A stretch of 64,000 bases of DNA. It comes from VXOI01 sp965197575 (lineage in GTDB: Bacteria; Chloroflexota; Dehalococcoidia; Lucifugimonadales; UBA3495). Every line of letters begins with the position of its first letter. The first letter of the stretch is position 1. Of this stretch, positions 23,062-32,495 are shown in pieces. The stretch is from contig OZ240214.1 in assembly GCA_965197575.1 (NCBI GenBank), positions 2,170,001 through 2,234,000 on the forward strand, written 5' to 3'. The notes under the pieces were generated by a model. That model was not told the DNA's origin. It worked only from the letters and a program-made list of their open reading frames with translations, and made no database searches. The translations under genes and the position numbers were made by a program.

Positions 23062-23946
23062 TTAGCGGGCTTGGCTCCGAGTTTCGATGGAGTCGGCCAA
23101 GGCCAACAGGTTCTGGGCACGCTTCACGACCGGAACGTCGACCATCCGGCCGTCGAGGGCCAGGGAGCCGCGCCCTCCGGCCTCGGCCTGCTCCCAGGCT
23201 TCCATCACCCGCCGGGCATAGGCCACCTCCTCGTCCGATGGGCTGAACGTCTGGTTGATTATGTCGAGCTGTGCCGGGTGGATGGCGAACTTGCCGGTGT
23301 AGCCCATCTGCCGGGCCCGGGCGGCGTCGGCCCGCAGGGCGTCGGGGTCTTGGAACCGGACGAAGGGCGAGTCCAAAGACGCGACATCGGCGGCGCGGGC
23401 GGCCACCGGCACCATCGCCCTAGGAACGGCGACCTCTTCGCCGGTATCGGTGCGCTCAATGCCCATGTCGTTGGTAAAGTCCTCCGCACCGAAGGCGATG
23501 GCCACCACCCGCGCCGAGGCCCGGCCGATTTCCCTCGCGCCCCAAACGGCCTTGGCGCTCTCGATCCAAGGGATAATCTTGATGCTCTCTACAGGCAGCC
23601 CGGCGGCGATTTCAAGGCCCGACAGCATCCGCGCGGCGTCTTGAACGTGCCAGACCGACTCGACCTTCCCCAAGCTTACCCCGTAGAGGTCCGGCGAAAC
23701 GACGGCTTCCAGTTCGCTTCTGGTTAGGCCGGTATCCAGGGAGTTGACCCGGACCATCACCCGCTGGCCCTCCCGCCGCAGGATGGGAACCCACTCCACG
23801 GCCAAGTCACGAGCGTTGGCCTTTTCGGCGGGCGGCACCGAGTCCTCAAGGTCCACCATGATAATATCGGCGTCGAACGACCGGGCCCGCTCCAGCATAT
23901 TGGCGCGGTTGCCAGGAACGAAAATCAGGCTGCGGATAAGTTCCAT
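23062..23946 (-). CDS. HpcH/HpaI aldolase / CitE-like lyase
   Basis: About 294 aa from ATG 23946 (MELIRSLIFVPGNRANMLERARSFDADIIMVDLEDSVPPAEKANAR). CitE-like blocks: RVNSLDTGLTRSELEAVVSPDLYGVSLGKVES, IIPWIESAKAVWGAREI, IAFGAEDFTNDMGIERT, and MGYTGKFAIHPAQLDIINQTFSPS. This (beta/alpha)8 family cleaves or forms acyl-CoA thioesters (citramalyl-, malyl- or methylmalyl-CoA type). The exact substrate is not determined. It lies 28 bp before folB on the same strand. A truncated second copy of its 5' end lies at 25629-25715. Confidence 0.86.
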   Translation of the reverse strand: MELIRSLIFVPGNRANMLERARSFDADIIMVDLEDSVPPAEKANARDLAVEWVPILRREGQRVMVRVNSLDTGLTRSELEAVVSPDLYGVSLGKVESVWHVQDAARMLSGLEIAAGLPVESIKIIPWIESAKAVWGAREIGRASARVVAIAFGAEDFTNDMGIERTDTGEEVAVPRAMVPVAARAADVASLDSPFVRFQDPDALRADAARARQMGYTGKFAIHPAQLDIINQTFSPSDEEVAYARRVMEAWEQAEAGGRGSLALDGRMVDVPVVKRAQNLLALADSIETRSQAR

Positions 23947-23955
23947 TATCATCAC

Positions 23956-24312
23956 CTAGAGAAAGGGCGGGTGTCTTTCGCCGTCTGGAACTCTCTCGAT
24001 TTCATGGGTTACTGGATTGACCTTGTACCGAAGGTTCTGCAGAAGCTCATAACCCAGAAGGGGTTCAGTCGTTGGAATCAATATCGCCCCAAAACGGTCG
24101 CCATTCAACTCGCCAACGGCGAAGTAGGAATCCATTTCGACAACGCCCGTGACAGTCAAGACCCTGATAATGCCCGTGCTTGGCAGAAGCCCAAGAGACT
24201 CGATTTCCTCCATCGGCAATCCCAAATAGGTTGCCCCTGTATCGACGACGAAGGTATATTCCCGCGTCTCGTTTCCGCCAATGATCGTAGCTTGGACCTC
24301 GGTTAGTCCCAC
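23956..24312 (-). CDS. single-domain retropepsin-like aspartic protease (copy 1)
   Basis: 118 aa from GTG at 24312 with GGAGG upstream. EYTFVVDTGATYLGLPMEEIESLGL is the clan-AA active-site motif, and GAILIPTTEPLLGYELLQNLRYKVNPVTHEIERVP is the C-terminal flap/core. A single domain implies a homodimeric protease. It lies 9 bp before the citE-like gene. It is a paralog of 25731-26093. Confidence 0.78.
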   Translation of the reverse strand: MGLTEVQATIIGGNETREYTFVVDTGATYLGLPMEEIESLGLLPSTGIIRVLTVTGVVEMDSYFAVGELNGDRFGAILIPTTEPLLGYELLQNLRYKVNPVTHEIERVPDGERHPPFL

Positions 24313-24329
24313 TGGCAGACCTCCCGAAA

Positions 24330-25199
24330 TTATTCTAACTTGCTTAGCGTAAGCCGCCACTTTTTCTGGTTGAATTCTATACGTCCTTGCCGCTTGAGAT
24401 GCAGCTGAGAATTTCTAACCATGTGTTTCCATTTCCTGCCAAAATGCACACCGTTAATAACTCGATCAATAGAATTATCGCAAATATCAGGATGTATAGC
24501 TTGAATTATTGGTTGCATCTCCCGAGTGGAGAGCGGCCCACGTTTAAGTACGTGCAGAATTGTGCGGGCGAAAATAGAATGCGTCGTTTCTCCTGGCTTG
24601 GCTCGCAAGTTCATCAATGCAGCACGAGTCAACTCGATACTTTCCTGATATTCTTTCCTTGCGCTTTCTCGGGAAGTCCGCAATGTCTCAGCGTATTTGG
24701 AATGGAGAGACTTTGTAATCTCTGTTAGTTCATCCAACTCAATCAGGGTAACCCGAGAACCCAGAGAAGCGTATTCCCGCACATCCTCGGCTATCTGCCG
24801 CACTAAGGCCTTCTCGGTAATACGAACTCCATACTCTTAATTACGATTTAGAGACGCTTGGGTTAGGTTGCCTGAAGTAATAATGGCTAAGTGATCGTCG
24901 GCAACATACACTTTGGCGTGAAGTCCGGGTAAGTGCCGAACTTCTACTTCGGGCAACGAGCGGCAGAAGCCGGCAATAGCCTCCGAATCGACTGTTCCTT
25001 GAAACAGGCTATCCACCGACAAATTAGTAACCAGTTCAACTTGGGGAGGCTTGGCTGGATTAAAAAAACCCGCCAAATCCAAGAGAGGACCAGAGCCGAT
25101 AAAAGGGGCAGCCAATACGGCCCGGTTTCGGACAGATCGCCCAAATCTTGCAAAGACGTCGGCCCACGGTGACTTAATCAAATCCATGCTGAAATGCAC
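24330..25199 (-). pseudogene. phospholipase-D-like (HKD) protein gene with an in-frame TAA
   Basis: The first part (25199-24840) is a PLD-like domain: VLAAPFIGSGPLLDLAGF, LVTNLSVDSLFQG, then LPGLHAKVYVADDHLAIITSGNLTQASLNRN with the HxK...SxN motif. TAA at 24839-24837 follows, and the same frame continues EYGVRITEKALVRQIAEDVREYASLG to the stop at 24330. Family members have a Tyr at the stop (ASLNRNYEYGV), so a Tyr codon became TAA. The C-terminal part (HSIFARTILHVLKRGPLSTREMQPII..HLKRQGRIEFNQKKWRL) looks like a winged helix. If it restarts, two polypeptides could be made, but loss of function is more likely. Confidence 0.65.
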
Positions 25200-25205
25200 T
25201 CGGAA

Positions 25206-25460
25206 TTACTTTGAGAGAATTTCGAACTCTTCAGGGAATAGCAGACGTTCGTCCCCATCGTCGAACTGAACACACACTCTGCCGTTACTGTTCTCAAATA
25301 GTATTATGCCGGTGTCGCCCACGTGCTGTTGCACTGGCCGAGCCGAATACCCTAAGTTACACCAGTTTTCCAACTCGTCAGGATTGCATGGCGGCGATGG
25401 CTCTTCATAGATGCATTTGACCATCTTGACCCGTGGTGTGACATATTTCGAGACGTCCAT
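25206..25460 (-). CDS. hypothetical protein upstream of the PLD-like gene
   Basis: 84 aa (MDVSKYVTPRVKMVKCIYEEPSPP..). The C-terminal part (GDTGIILFENSNGRVCVQFDDGDERLLFPEEFEIL) looks like a small SH3-like barrel. It ends 6 bp before the PLD-like gene, probably one transcription unit. No family recognised. Confidence 0.5.
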   Translation of the reverse strand: MDVSKYVTPRVKMVKCIYEEPSPPCNPDELENWCNLGYSARPVQQHVGDTGIILFENSNGRVCVQFDDGDERLLFPEEFEILSK

Positions 25461-25508
25461 TTACTCCATCCCTCATCGACTCATCCGCCCGTCAGCGCAA
25501 CCCTCATT

Positions 25509-25594
25509 TACTCCATGTCCCCCCAGTTGTAGGCCCACTTGGTGTCCACCTTTAGCGTTACGCCGAGGTCCATGGGAGCGGGCATTTCGTTAGC
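25509..25594 (-). pseudogene. duplicated 3' end of polA (fragment)
   Basis: This stretch closely matches the last ~80 bases of polA at 26136-26222 (CACTCCATGTCCCCCCAG.. against CTACTCCATGTCGCCCCAG..), with scattered substitutions and an in-frame stop where polA has a coding Trp/Asn region. Relic of a tandem duplication. Confidence 0.75.
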
Positions 25595-25628
25595 AGGGGG
25601 AAATCAACAGGCATTGATACCTCTCTGA

Positions 25629-25715
25629 GATCACGTCGACGTCGAACGACCGGGCCCGCTCCGGCATATTGGGCCGGTTGCCCGGCACGAATATCAGGCT
25701 GCGTATTAGTTCCAT
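25629..25715 (-). pseudogene. duplicated 5' end of the citE-like gene (fragment)
   Basis: Corresponds to 23862-23946, the first ~28 codons of the CitE-like lyase: shared GTCGAACGACCGGGCCCGCT and ATCAGGCTGCG, ending at the CAT start codon. The rest of the gene is missing. With the polA fragment it marks a duplication junction at about 25595-25628. Confidence 0.75.
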
Positions 25716-25730
25716 ATACTAACGATTCAC

Positions 25731-26093
25731 CTACAACTGGTATGGCGGGTGGTTCCGCACGTCGTCCGGGACTTTTTCGAGTTGGTGGGTGACCGGGTTT
25801 ACCTTGAACCTCAGGTTCTGCAACAGTTCGTAACCCAGTAAGGGAGAGGCGGCAGGCACCAGAATCGCGCCGAACTCCTGTCCCATCAACTCGCCGTCAG
25901 CATGATATGTCTCGACATCCACCATCCCGGTGGCGCTCATCAACCTGACCGTTCCACGGGCTCGTCGGAGTCCCAGCGCCTCTATCTCTTCCTGAGGAAG
26001 GGCTAGGAAGGTAGAACCGGTGTCAACCATGAAAGTATATTCCCTGGTATCGTTCTCTCCAAAAACTCTAGCTTGTACTAAAGTCGCCCCCAC
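25731..26093 (-). CDS. single-domain retropepsin-like aspartic protease (copy 2)
   Basis: 120 aa, GTG start at 26093. EYTFMVDTGSTFLALPQEEIEALGL and GAILVPAASPLLGYELLQNLRFKVNPVTHQLEKVP match copy 1 nearly throughout, with VDTGST in place of VDTGAT. It lies between polA and the citE fragment, the same relation copy 1 has to the intact citE-like gene. Confidence 0.78.
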   Translation of the reverse strand: MGATLVQARVFGENDTREYTFMVDTGSTFLALPQEEIEALGLRRARGTVRLMSATGMVDVETYHADGELMGQEFGAILVPAASPLLGYELLQNLRFKVNPVTHQLEKVPDDVRNHPPYQL

Positions 26094-26131
26094 AATAATC
26101 CTCCTGTTTGTTTCAATCCCACACCCCCAGC

Positions 26132-28900
26132 CTACTCCATGTCGCCCCAGTTGGAGGCCCACTTGGCATCCACCTTCAGGGTTACGTCCAGGTCCATGGC
26201 GGCGGGCATTTCGTCGAAGACCAGGTCTTTCAGTGCTTCCAACTCGTCGTTGGGGACCTCGAAGACCAGTTCGTCGTGGACCTGTAGCAGCATCTTGGTG
26301 CGCATCTCTTCGCGGTCCAAGCGGTCCTGCACTTGGATCATCGCAATCTTCATGATGTCGGCGGCAGTGCCCTGAATGGGCATGTTGATGGCCATGCGTT
26401 CGGCCCCGCCCCGGACGTTGAAGTTGGCGCTGTTGATGTCGGCCAGGTAGCGGCGGCGGCCCATCAGCGTTTCCACGTACTGATTGGCGCGGGCCTTGAC
26501 CTTCACCTCCTCCAGGTACCCGCTGATCCCTGGGTACTTGGTGAAGTAGGTGTCGATGAAGTGGGCGCCCTGCTCCCGGGAGAAGCCGGTCTGCTGGGAG
26601 ATGCCGTGGGGGGAGAGGCCGTAGATGACCCCGAAGTTCAGCACCTTGGCAATGCGGCGCATTTCCGAATCCACGTCGTTGATCGGCACGTCGAACATCA
26701 GCGATGCCGTGGACGAGTGGATGTCCTCGCCGCGGCGGAAGGCTTCCAGCAGCCCCTCGTCCTGGGACATGTGGGCCAGCACCCGGAGCTCGATCTGCGA
26801 ATAGTCGGCCGACAGCAGTTGCCAGTCGGGGGCGTGTTCGGCAACGAAGGCGCGGCGCACTTGGCGTCCCAATTCGGTGCGGACCGGTATGTTCTGCAAG
26901 TTCGGGTCGTTGCTGGAAATGCGCCCGGTGGCCGAGCCGGTCTGGTTGTAGCTGGTATGCACCCGCCCGGTGTGCGGGTTAATCATGTCGGGCAGGGCGT
27001 CGACGTAGGTGGACTTGAGCTTGGCGACCTGCCGGTATTCCAGTATCTGGTTCACCACCGGGTGCAGGCCCTTCAGTCCCTCCAAGGAGTTGGCGTCGGT
27101 GGAATAGCCCGTCTTGGTGCGCTTGGTCTTGGGCAGCCCCAACTCCTTGAACAACAGGTCGCTGAGCTGCAAGGGCGAGTTGATGTTCACGGTGTGGCCG
27201 ATGGACTGGTACAGGTTCTCTTGCGCTTGATGCATCAGTTCGGTCAGGTCTTGGGACATTTCATGGAGTGCGCCAGCGTCCAGCTTGATGCCGTGGCGTT
27301 GCATGGTCACCAGCGCCGGGAGCAAGGCCATTTCGGTGTCGTCCATCAACCCGCGCAGGCCCTCCTGCTCCAATCGCGGCTCGAACGCCCCGCGCAGGCG
27401 GATGGTCATGTCAGCATCGGCAGAGGCGTAGTCGGCGACGGCCGCGATGTCCACCTGGTCGATGGTGATCTGCTTGCGTCCCTTGCCGATAAGGTCGGTG
27501 ATGGGGGTCATTTCGTGGCCCAGAACGTCCAGTGAAAGGTCTTTCAGGCCGAGCTGGTTGTAGTTCCGGCCCAGCAGGTGGGCGGCAATCATGGTGTCGA
27601 AATCGACGTTGACGAAGCTGACGCCGTGGTTGGCTAGCACTGTCATATCGTAGTTGGCGTTGTGGGCGCACTTGGGGATGTCCGGCGACTCGAACAGGGG
27701 ACGAAGGGCGGCCAGGGCCGCTTCCATCGGCAACTGTTCGCCTTCACGGTGACCAACGGGCACGTACCAAGCCCGGCCTGGCGCGGTGGCGAAACTGAGT
27801 CCAACCAGTTCGGCGCGCATGGCGTCAATGGAGGTGGTCTCGGTATCGAAGGAAAAGCTGCCGGTTTCTTCGATGGCCACGATCATGGCGTCCAGTTGGG
27901 GCCGGGTCCGGACTATTGTATAGTCGGTGTCCAATGCCGTTTCCAATCCGGGAACGCCGGCCTCCTCCCCCGCGGCGTCCGGGTTGGGCACGCGGGAAAT
28001 CACGCTGAAAAACTCGAGCCCGGTCATCCAGTTGACCACCGCCCGGCGGTCGAACTGCCAGAAGCGGCACCGCTCCAAGTCCAGGTCCACGGGCGAATTC
28101 CGGTCGATGGTCATCAGCGTCCGATTCTCGAAGGCGCGTTCCCGGTTTTCCCCCAGCGCGGCTTTCACCGCCTTCTGCTTGATCTCGTCCAAGTGTTCGT
28201 AGATGCCTTCGAGGTCCCGGTACTCGTTCAACAGCCGGGCTGCCGTCTTTTCCCCGACCTTGGGCACTCCCGGAATGTTGTCCGAGGAATCGCCCAACAG
28301 CGCCTTGAAATCGGGCTGCTGGGCTGGGGTGAGGCCGGAGTACCGCTCGGCCAACTCGGCTTCGTCGTATACCTTGCGGTCCTGGATGCTGTAGGAAAGG
28401 TCGATTCTGACCTGGGGCGAAATTAGCTGGAAGGTATCCCGGTCACCGGTGAGCACGACGGAGCCGATGCCCGCTTCCTCGGCCTGGCGAGTCAGGGTGC
28501 CGATAACGTCGTCGGCCTCCCACCCGTCCAACTCGAAGATGGGCACGCCGAACACTTCCATCAGTTCCTTGACCCGGCCGAACTGCGCCCTCAACTCCGG
28601 CGGCGACGCCTCGCGCTGGGCCTTGTAGGCCTCGAACCGTTCGTGGCGGAAGGTGGGGGCGTGTGTGTCGAAGGCGATGGCGCAATATGCCGGGTTCCAG
28701 TCGTTCAGAGCCCGCAGGAACACGTTTGCGAAGCCGTACACGCCGGTAACGTCCTCGCCGGTAGACGCGACGGTCAGGTTCCGCTGGGTGGAAATGGCCC
28801 GGAACGAGCGGTGGACCATGGCGTGGCCGTCCATGATCATCAGCATCGGCTCGCGCTTGGGGGCGAACAGAGGAAGCGTGTGGCCTTGGGCTTGCGCCAT
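26132..28900 (-). CDS. polA: DNA polymerase I
   Basis: 922 aa. The 5'-3' exonuclease domain comes first (MLMIMDGHAMVHRSFRAI, LDGWEADDVIGTLT, VVLTGDRDTFQLI, ALLGDSSDNIPGVPKVGEKTA). The proofreading domain keeps its acidic residues (FSFDTETTSID, HNANYDMTVL, YASADADMTIRL), so 3'-5' activity is likely. The polymerase domain has motif A LLSADYSQIELRVLAHMS, motif B RRIAKVLNFGVIYGLS and motif C LLQVHDELVFEV. It functions in gap filling, Okazaki maturation and repair. Start ATG 28900; an internal MLMIMDGHAMV is possible. The 5' flank carries the CCGCAGAGG repeat. Confidence 0.97.
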   Translation of the reverse strand: MAQAQGHTLPLFAPKREPMLMIMDGHAMVHRSFRAISTQRNLTVASTGEDVTGVYGFANVFLRALNDWNPAYCAIAFDTHAPTFRHERFEAYKAQREASPPELRAQFGRVKELMEVFGVPIFELDGWEADDVIGTLTRQAEEAGIGSVVLTGDRDTFQLISPQVRIDLSYSIQDRKVYDEAELAERYSGLTPAQQPDFKALLGDSSDNIPGVPKVGEKTAARLLNEYRDLEGIYEHLDEIKQKAVKAALGENRERAFENRTLMTIDRNSPVDLDLERCRFWQFDRRAVVNWMTGLEFFSVISRVPNPDAAGEEAGVPGLETALDTDYTIVRTRPQLDAMIVAIEETGSFSFDTETTSIDAMRAELVGLSFATAPGRAWYVPVGHREGEQLPMEAALAALRPLFESPDIPKCAHNANYDMTVLANHGVSFVNVDFDTMIAAHLLGRNYNQLGLKDLSLDVLGHEMTPITDLIGKGRKQITIDQVDIAAVADYASADADMTIRLRGAFEPRLEQEGLRGLMDDTEMALLPALVTMQRHGIKLDAGALHEMSQDLTELMHQAQENLYQSIGHTVNINSPLQLSDLLFKELGLPKTKRTKTGYSTDANSLEGLKGLHPVVNQILEYRQVAKLKSTYVDALPDMINPHTGRVHTSYNQTGSATGRISSNDPNLQNIPVRTELGRQVRRAFVAEHAPDWQLLSADYSQIELRVLAHMSQDEGLLEAFRRGEDIHSSTASLMFDVPINDVDSEMRRIAKVLNFGVIYGLSPHGISQQTGFSREQGAHFIDTYFTKYPGISGYLEEVKVKARANQYVETLMGRRRYLADINSANFNVRGGAERMAINMPIQGTAADIMKIAMIQVQDRLDREEMRTKMLLQVHDELVFEVPNDELEALKDLVFDEMPAAMDLDVTLKVDAKWASNWGDME

Positions 28901-28967
28901 GCGGCACCTCGGCAGCAGTCAGGCTATCGTTGCCGCATTATACATCAGGGCGTGGGGGATTTATTTC

Positions 28968-28996
28968 ACCGCAGAGGACGCAGAGAGCACAGAGGG
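28968..28996. repeat. dispersed repeat, second copy
   Basis: ACCGCAGAGGACGCAGAGAG and the following CACAGAGGG lie between polA and the DUF4268 gene. They match the copy embedded in queG (6056-6119, opposite orientation). Confidence 0.5.
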
Positions 28997-29984
28997 CTAT
29001 TGGAGTTCGGCGAGGATTTTCTCCAGGCGCGGGTTGAGAATTTCCTTGAACTTGGGTAGGTTCTCAAGCATCCAGGCCCGGGTTTCCTCGTGCTTTTCCG
29101 GCGGGTCATCTATAGAGCAGTCCATCTCTATTCGCACAGCCGCGATATTCCATCGGCGGTCAATGCGCCACCAATCCCAGTTGGCGTCAAGACTCGATTC
29201 AATTTCCTCTCTTTCTTCCTTCAGCGCCTCGAATACCTGATTGATAAAGACCCTGCTACGGTAGAACCAAACATACACCCAGGCTTTGCCCTTCTCTTCC
29301 TCAGCATTGGACCACCACTCGTCAAGACAGACGCCATACGTTATGTTGTCTGATACCTCGGACGGAAATTCCTGCCAGCTTCGTGGTTCCGCCTCGATCC
29401 GGTCGGTGAAACCCATTTCATGCAAATCGTCGATCAGCGGCTGGAAGAATTCGCCGTACTGTTCGGCAAATGGTGACGGGACACTTGCTTCCTGCCGCTT
29501 TTCCTTTGGCCAACCGTTTGGGAAAGCCTTTACGCGAAATTCCGGGGCCGGGATGGAATCTCCAATCCTGACCGCGTGAATCTCAACGGCAAAGAACTCG
29601 AACTCATCGGACGTACACCGGTTAAGCCAGTCGATGACGGCCCGGTGCTCGTCTACGAACTCCCTTGCAATCCATACTACGACGCCTGCTTCACATCCCG
29701 CCGCGTAAGTGAGCAACTGGCCGAGATGATTGTGGTCGGTCCAACCGAGTTGATTTTCGATTGCTACATTGCGTCCGCCATGCCCCTTTTCTCTTGCCAG
29801 AACATCAAGGCGAAAAGACCCCACCGGGGCTTCCTGCTGTACCAACTCCAAGTCTAACTCAAGCACCGTGCAACAGGTCCAGGTTTTCAGGCTCGGCCAG
29901 CCAGCGCGTGAAGTTGTGGGCCTCGTTGGGCCAAATCTGGCGTATCGGTACTTCGCTAACTCTCCCCAATTCCTGCGTTGCCAT
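28997..29984 (-). pseudogene. DUF4268-type protein gene with a frameshift near the 5' end
   Basis: From ATG 29984 the frame reads MATQELGRVSEVPIRQIWPN, EAHNFTRWLAEPENLDLLHGA and hits TGA at 29861-29859. The body continues in another frame from about 29862 (LELDLELVQQEAPVGSFRLDVLAREKG..) to 28997. Family members read LLHGALELDLELVQ without a break, so one or two bases are lost or gained here. Body motifs: VAIENQLGWTDHNHLGQLLTYAAG (nuclease-like core), EFFQPLIDDLHEMGFTDR, and WWRIDRRWNIAAVRIEMDCSIDD. DUF4268 proteins are restriction-endonuclease-like. An IS1380 element begins 8 bp upstream of the ATG. Confidence 0.7.
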
Positions 29985-30267
29985 AGCCTTACCCCGAACC
30001 CACCGATGGACACGGAAGGACGGCGTGAGGACAGTGGAAGGGGGGTGAGGGAGTTACAGGGGCGATGTTCCGGGCTCGAATTCGGGCAGACGGGAGGTTG
30101 GCGGGCGGTCTGCAGGCGTTTTTGGGGACACCGGCGGCGGCCTGCAGTGGCTGTGGCGAGCGAAATGGCGGGACAGGCACGGCGAGAGGGGCTCGCGGAC
30201 CGGGATGGCGCGAGTTGGCGGGGACGTTCAGTTGGCCGGACGTTGGGACAGTGGCGGACGGGCGCCG

Positions 30268-31625
30268 TCAGGCTGGGAGTGGAATGGCTCGCAGCCGTGC
30301 CGGGGCGCGACTGACCTTCTCCTGCCGCGGCCAGCGCTGGGGAAGATGCAGGGTGAGCCGGCGTGCCGGGCGGGTGAGCCGTCCGGCCCGGGAGAAGAAC
30401 CGCCGCCGGAGCGTCTTGGTGGTCACGGTCCGTTCGCCCGGACCGGTCCGCGCGGTCCAACGGGCCAGGTTATGCGCCATCACCGGTACTGCGAGCCAGG
30501 CGGCGTTGGCGGCGAAGCGCCCCGAGGGCATGTGGTTCAGGCCTACGCCGTGCTTGAGGTCTCAAATGGCGTTCTCGATCCCGGCGTGGCGGCGGTGGCC
30601 GGCCTCCAGTTCCCCTCCAGTTCCCCTCCAGTTCCCCTCCAGTTCCAAGGTCTCTCCGTCCCGGCCGGTGATGCAGCCGTGATAGCTGCCGGCGGCGAAG
30701 AGGGCCGGCTGGGAACCGGGCGTTGGCTTCACCCGCCGGACGGTGAGCCGCACTGGCGCCGCGCCGGGCTCACTCCGGAAGGGGGTGCAGGTGGTCTCCG
30801 CCACAGCAGCGGCGCCGTCCATCCGGCAGGGAACCGGCGTCCGGTCCTCACCGGGTATCGCCTCGATCAGGTTCCGCAGGCTGGCGTGCTGGCGGATGGT
30901 GATGGAGAAGCGGACATCCATCCGGCGGCAGACGGCGGCCACGGCGTGGGTATAGAGCCGCTGTCGGCCCGCACCGTGAGTTGCCCGCTGGCCCCGCCGC
31001 AGCGAACCCGGCTCACCGTCTCACGCAGAAAGTGGGCGGCGCCGCAGGCGGTGTTGGCCCGGCCCTCGCCCAGCCGGGACAGCAGCACGCCGCCGGTTCC
31101 GGCGGCAATGGCCGGCAGCGGGTGATAGCCCCGTGCGCCGGTGCAGCCGTGGTGGCGGGCGCCCTCCTTGGCCAGGCCGCAGGTCTCGCAGAGCGCCGAA
31201 TCAAGGCCGATGGTGAATGGCGCGCCGCCGGGTCCGTCCCCAGCCGCCCAGGCCCGGGCCGGCAACTGGCGGCTCACCCGGTCCGGTTGGCGGACATGGC
31301 CCCACCGGAAGCGGCGCAGGAAGGCGCCCGGGGTGGAGGGAGCCTTGGCCGTGAAACCGGGAACGCGGGCGGTCCCGCCGGTGGGCGGCGCATCGGCGCC
31401 GCCGATGCAATCGCCGCCGGCCAGAGCGGAGGCCACCAGGGTCATCAGCTTGTCGCCGGTGTTGGCCCGGCCCGGCGCATCGCCCAAGTCGAGGCGCTTC
31501 CGGAGTAGTTGGGGCAGGCCAAGGCGCAGGGCGAGGGTGGCCGAAAGGATCAGCCCGGCATTGGCCGCCAGGCGGTGGCCGTCGAAGGTGATTTGGACCC
31601 GGCCGGGGTGGTGGCGTGGCAGCAT
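30268..31625 (-). pseudogene. IS1380-family transposase, broken
   Basis: The translation parallels the intact copy at 41480-42805: MLPRHHPGRVQITFDGHRLA, RANTGDKLMTLVASALAGGDCI, GLAKEGARHHGCTGARGYHPL. The frame is lost near 30945 (ADSGSIPTPWPPSAAG against MAAVCRRMDVRFSITIR). An in-frame stop near 30562 separates ..IENAI from DLKHGVGLNHMPSGRF. An expanded 11-bp repeat adds 11 residues. Inactive. Confidence 0.85.
30604..30646. repeat. four 11-bp tandem repeats in the dead IS1380 transposase
   Basis: CTCCAGTTCCC is repeated almost four times. Copy 2 has one unit at the corresponding place (ELEAGH), so three extra units (33 bp, in frame) were gained. Confidence 0.8.
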
Positions 31626-31748
31626 CTATTGGGTGCTCCTTGTTCCGGGGCCGGGTTGCTGTTGCAAACCATTATCCCGGATGCACAGGAGCGCCTTCTT
31701 GCGGCTTCAGGTCGCTGACCCGACGCCCTCCTTTCGGTGGATTCGGGT

Positions 31749-32447
31749 TTACCCTTGCCGTTGCCCTTGCCGGGACGCCCGAACCGGTCGTCGAACAGGT
31801 AGTGGGACTGAAGCCCGGTGAAGGCGCGGGGGCACTGGCGGCGGCCAGCGCCCAGTATTTTCGCCACCGCCAGCTTGGTATTGCCGTAGAGGATACTTCG
31901 GGGAACGCCGCCCAGGAAGGCCCCGGTGGTCTCCGCCGGGTAGGCTTTTACGAAGCAGCCGTCGCTGTGGGGCAGGTCCAGGATGAAGCAGTGGGCCTTC
32001 CGCTCCACACCGCCGATGATCACCAGGGCCTCGCCGAAGTCGCACTGGGCGTGGCCCGGCGGATGGGACAGGGGTACGAACATCTCCCGAGACTGGCGGC
32101 GACGCTCCCTCACGTAGTCCTTGACGATGGTGTACTGGCCGCCGAACCCGTACTCGTCCCTGACCGCTCAAATCAAAGATGCGCTTGGCGGTATGGCGCT
32201 GCTTTCGGGGAACCCTGAAGTCGTCTTCAAGAATCCGGTCGATGACGCCGGTGAAGGGCTCCAGCTTGGGCCTCTTGGGCGGAGTCTGCCGCCGGTAGCC
32301 CGGCGGGACGGAGAATGCCAGCATCCTGCGCACGGTGTCCCGGTGCAGCCCAAACACCCGGGCTGCTTCCCGGATGCTCATCCCATCCACCATCACCGCC
32401 CGACGAACCCGAAGATATACGTCCACCTGGTACATCCATCGCACCAT
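31749..32447 (-). pseudogene. IS21-family transposase IstA, frameshifted and truncated
   Basis: Starts MVRWMYQVDVYLRVRRAVMV, then DGMSIREAARVFGLHRDTVRRMLAFSVPPGYRRQTPPKRPKLEPFTGVID: the IstA N-terminal helix-turn-helix. A frameshift near 32165 moves the reading to RERRRQSREMFVPLSHPPGHAQCDFGEALVIIGGVERKAHCF, the DDE-domain start. The frame ends at FGRPGKGNGKGK, where the IS1380 terminus begins. No IstB is found. Dead fragment. Confidence 0.8.
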
Positions 32448-32495
32448 CCGTAGGGTCGGCTACAATCCTATGGATGGCGGCAGGCGGTACAGGAT

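Larger units (their letters stand above)
29993..31747 (-). mobile_element. degenerate IS1380-family element (copy 1)
   Basis: Bounded by inverted ends CCCGAACCCACCGATGG (left) and TCGGTGGATTCGGG (right), matching the ends of copy 2 (CCCGAATCCACCGA). The flanks read CTTAC on the left and TTTAC on the right, an aged target duplication. Carries the broken transposase 31625-30268. Confidence 0.65.

Noticed and set aside
29855..29865. Programmed +1 frameshift in the DUF4268 gene
   Set aside because: GCT TGA gives no re-pairing after a +1 slip, and no upstream Shine-Dalgarno-like stimulator is seen. A plain indel is simpler.
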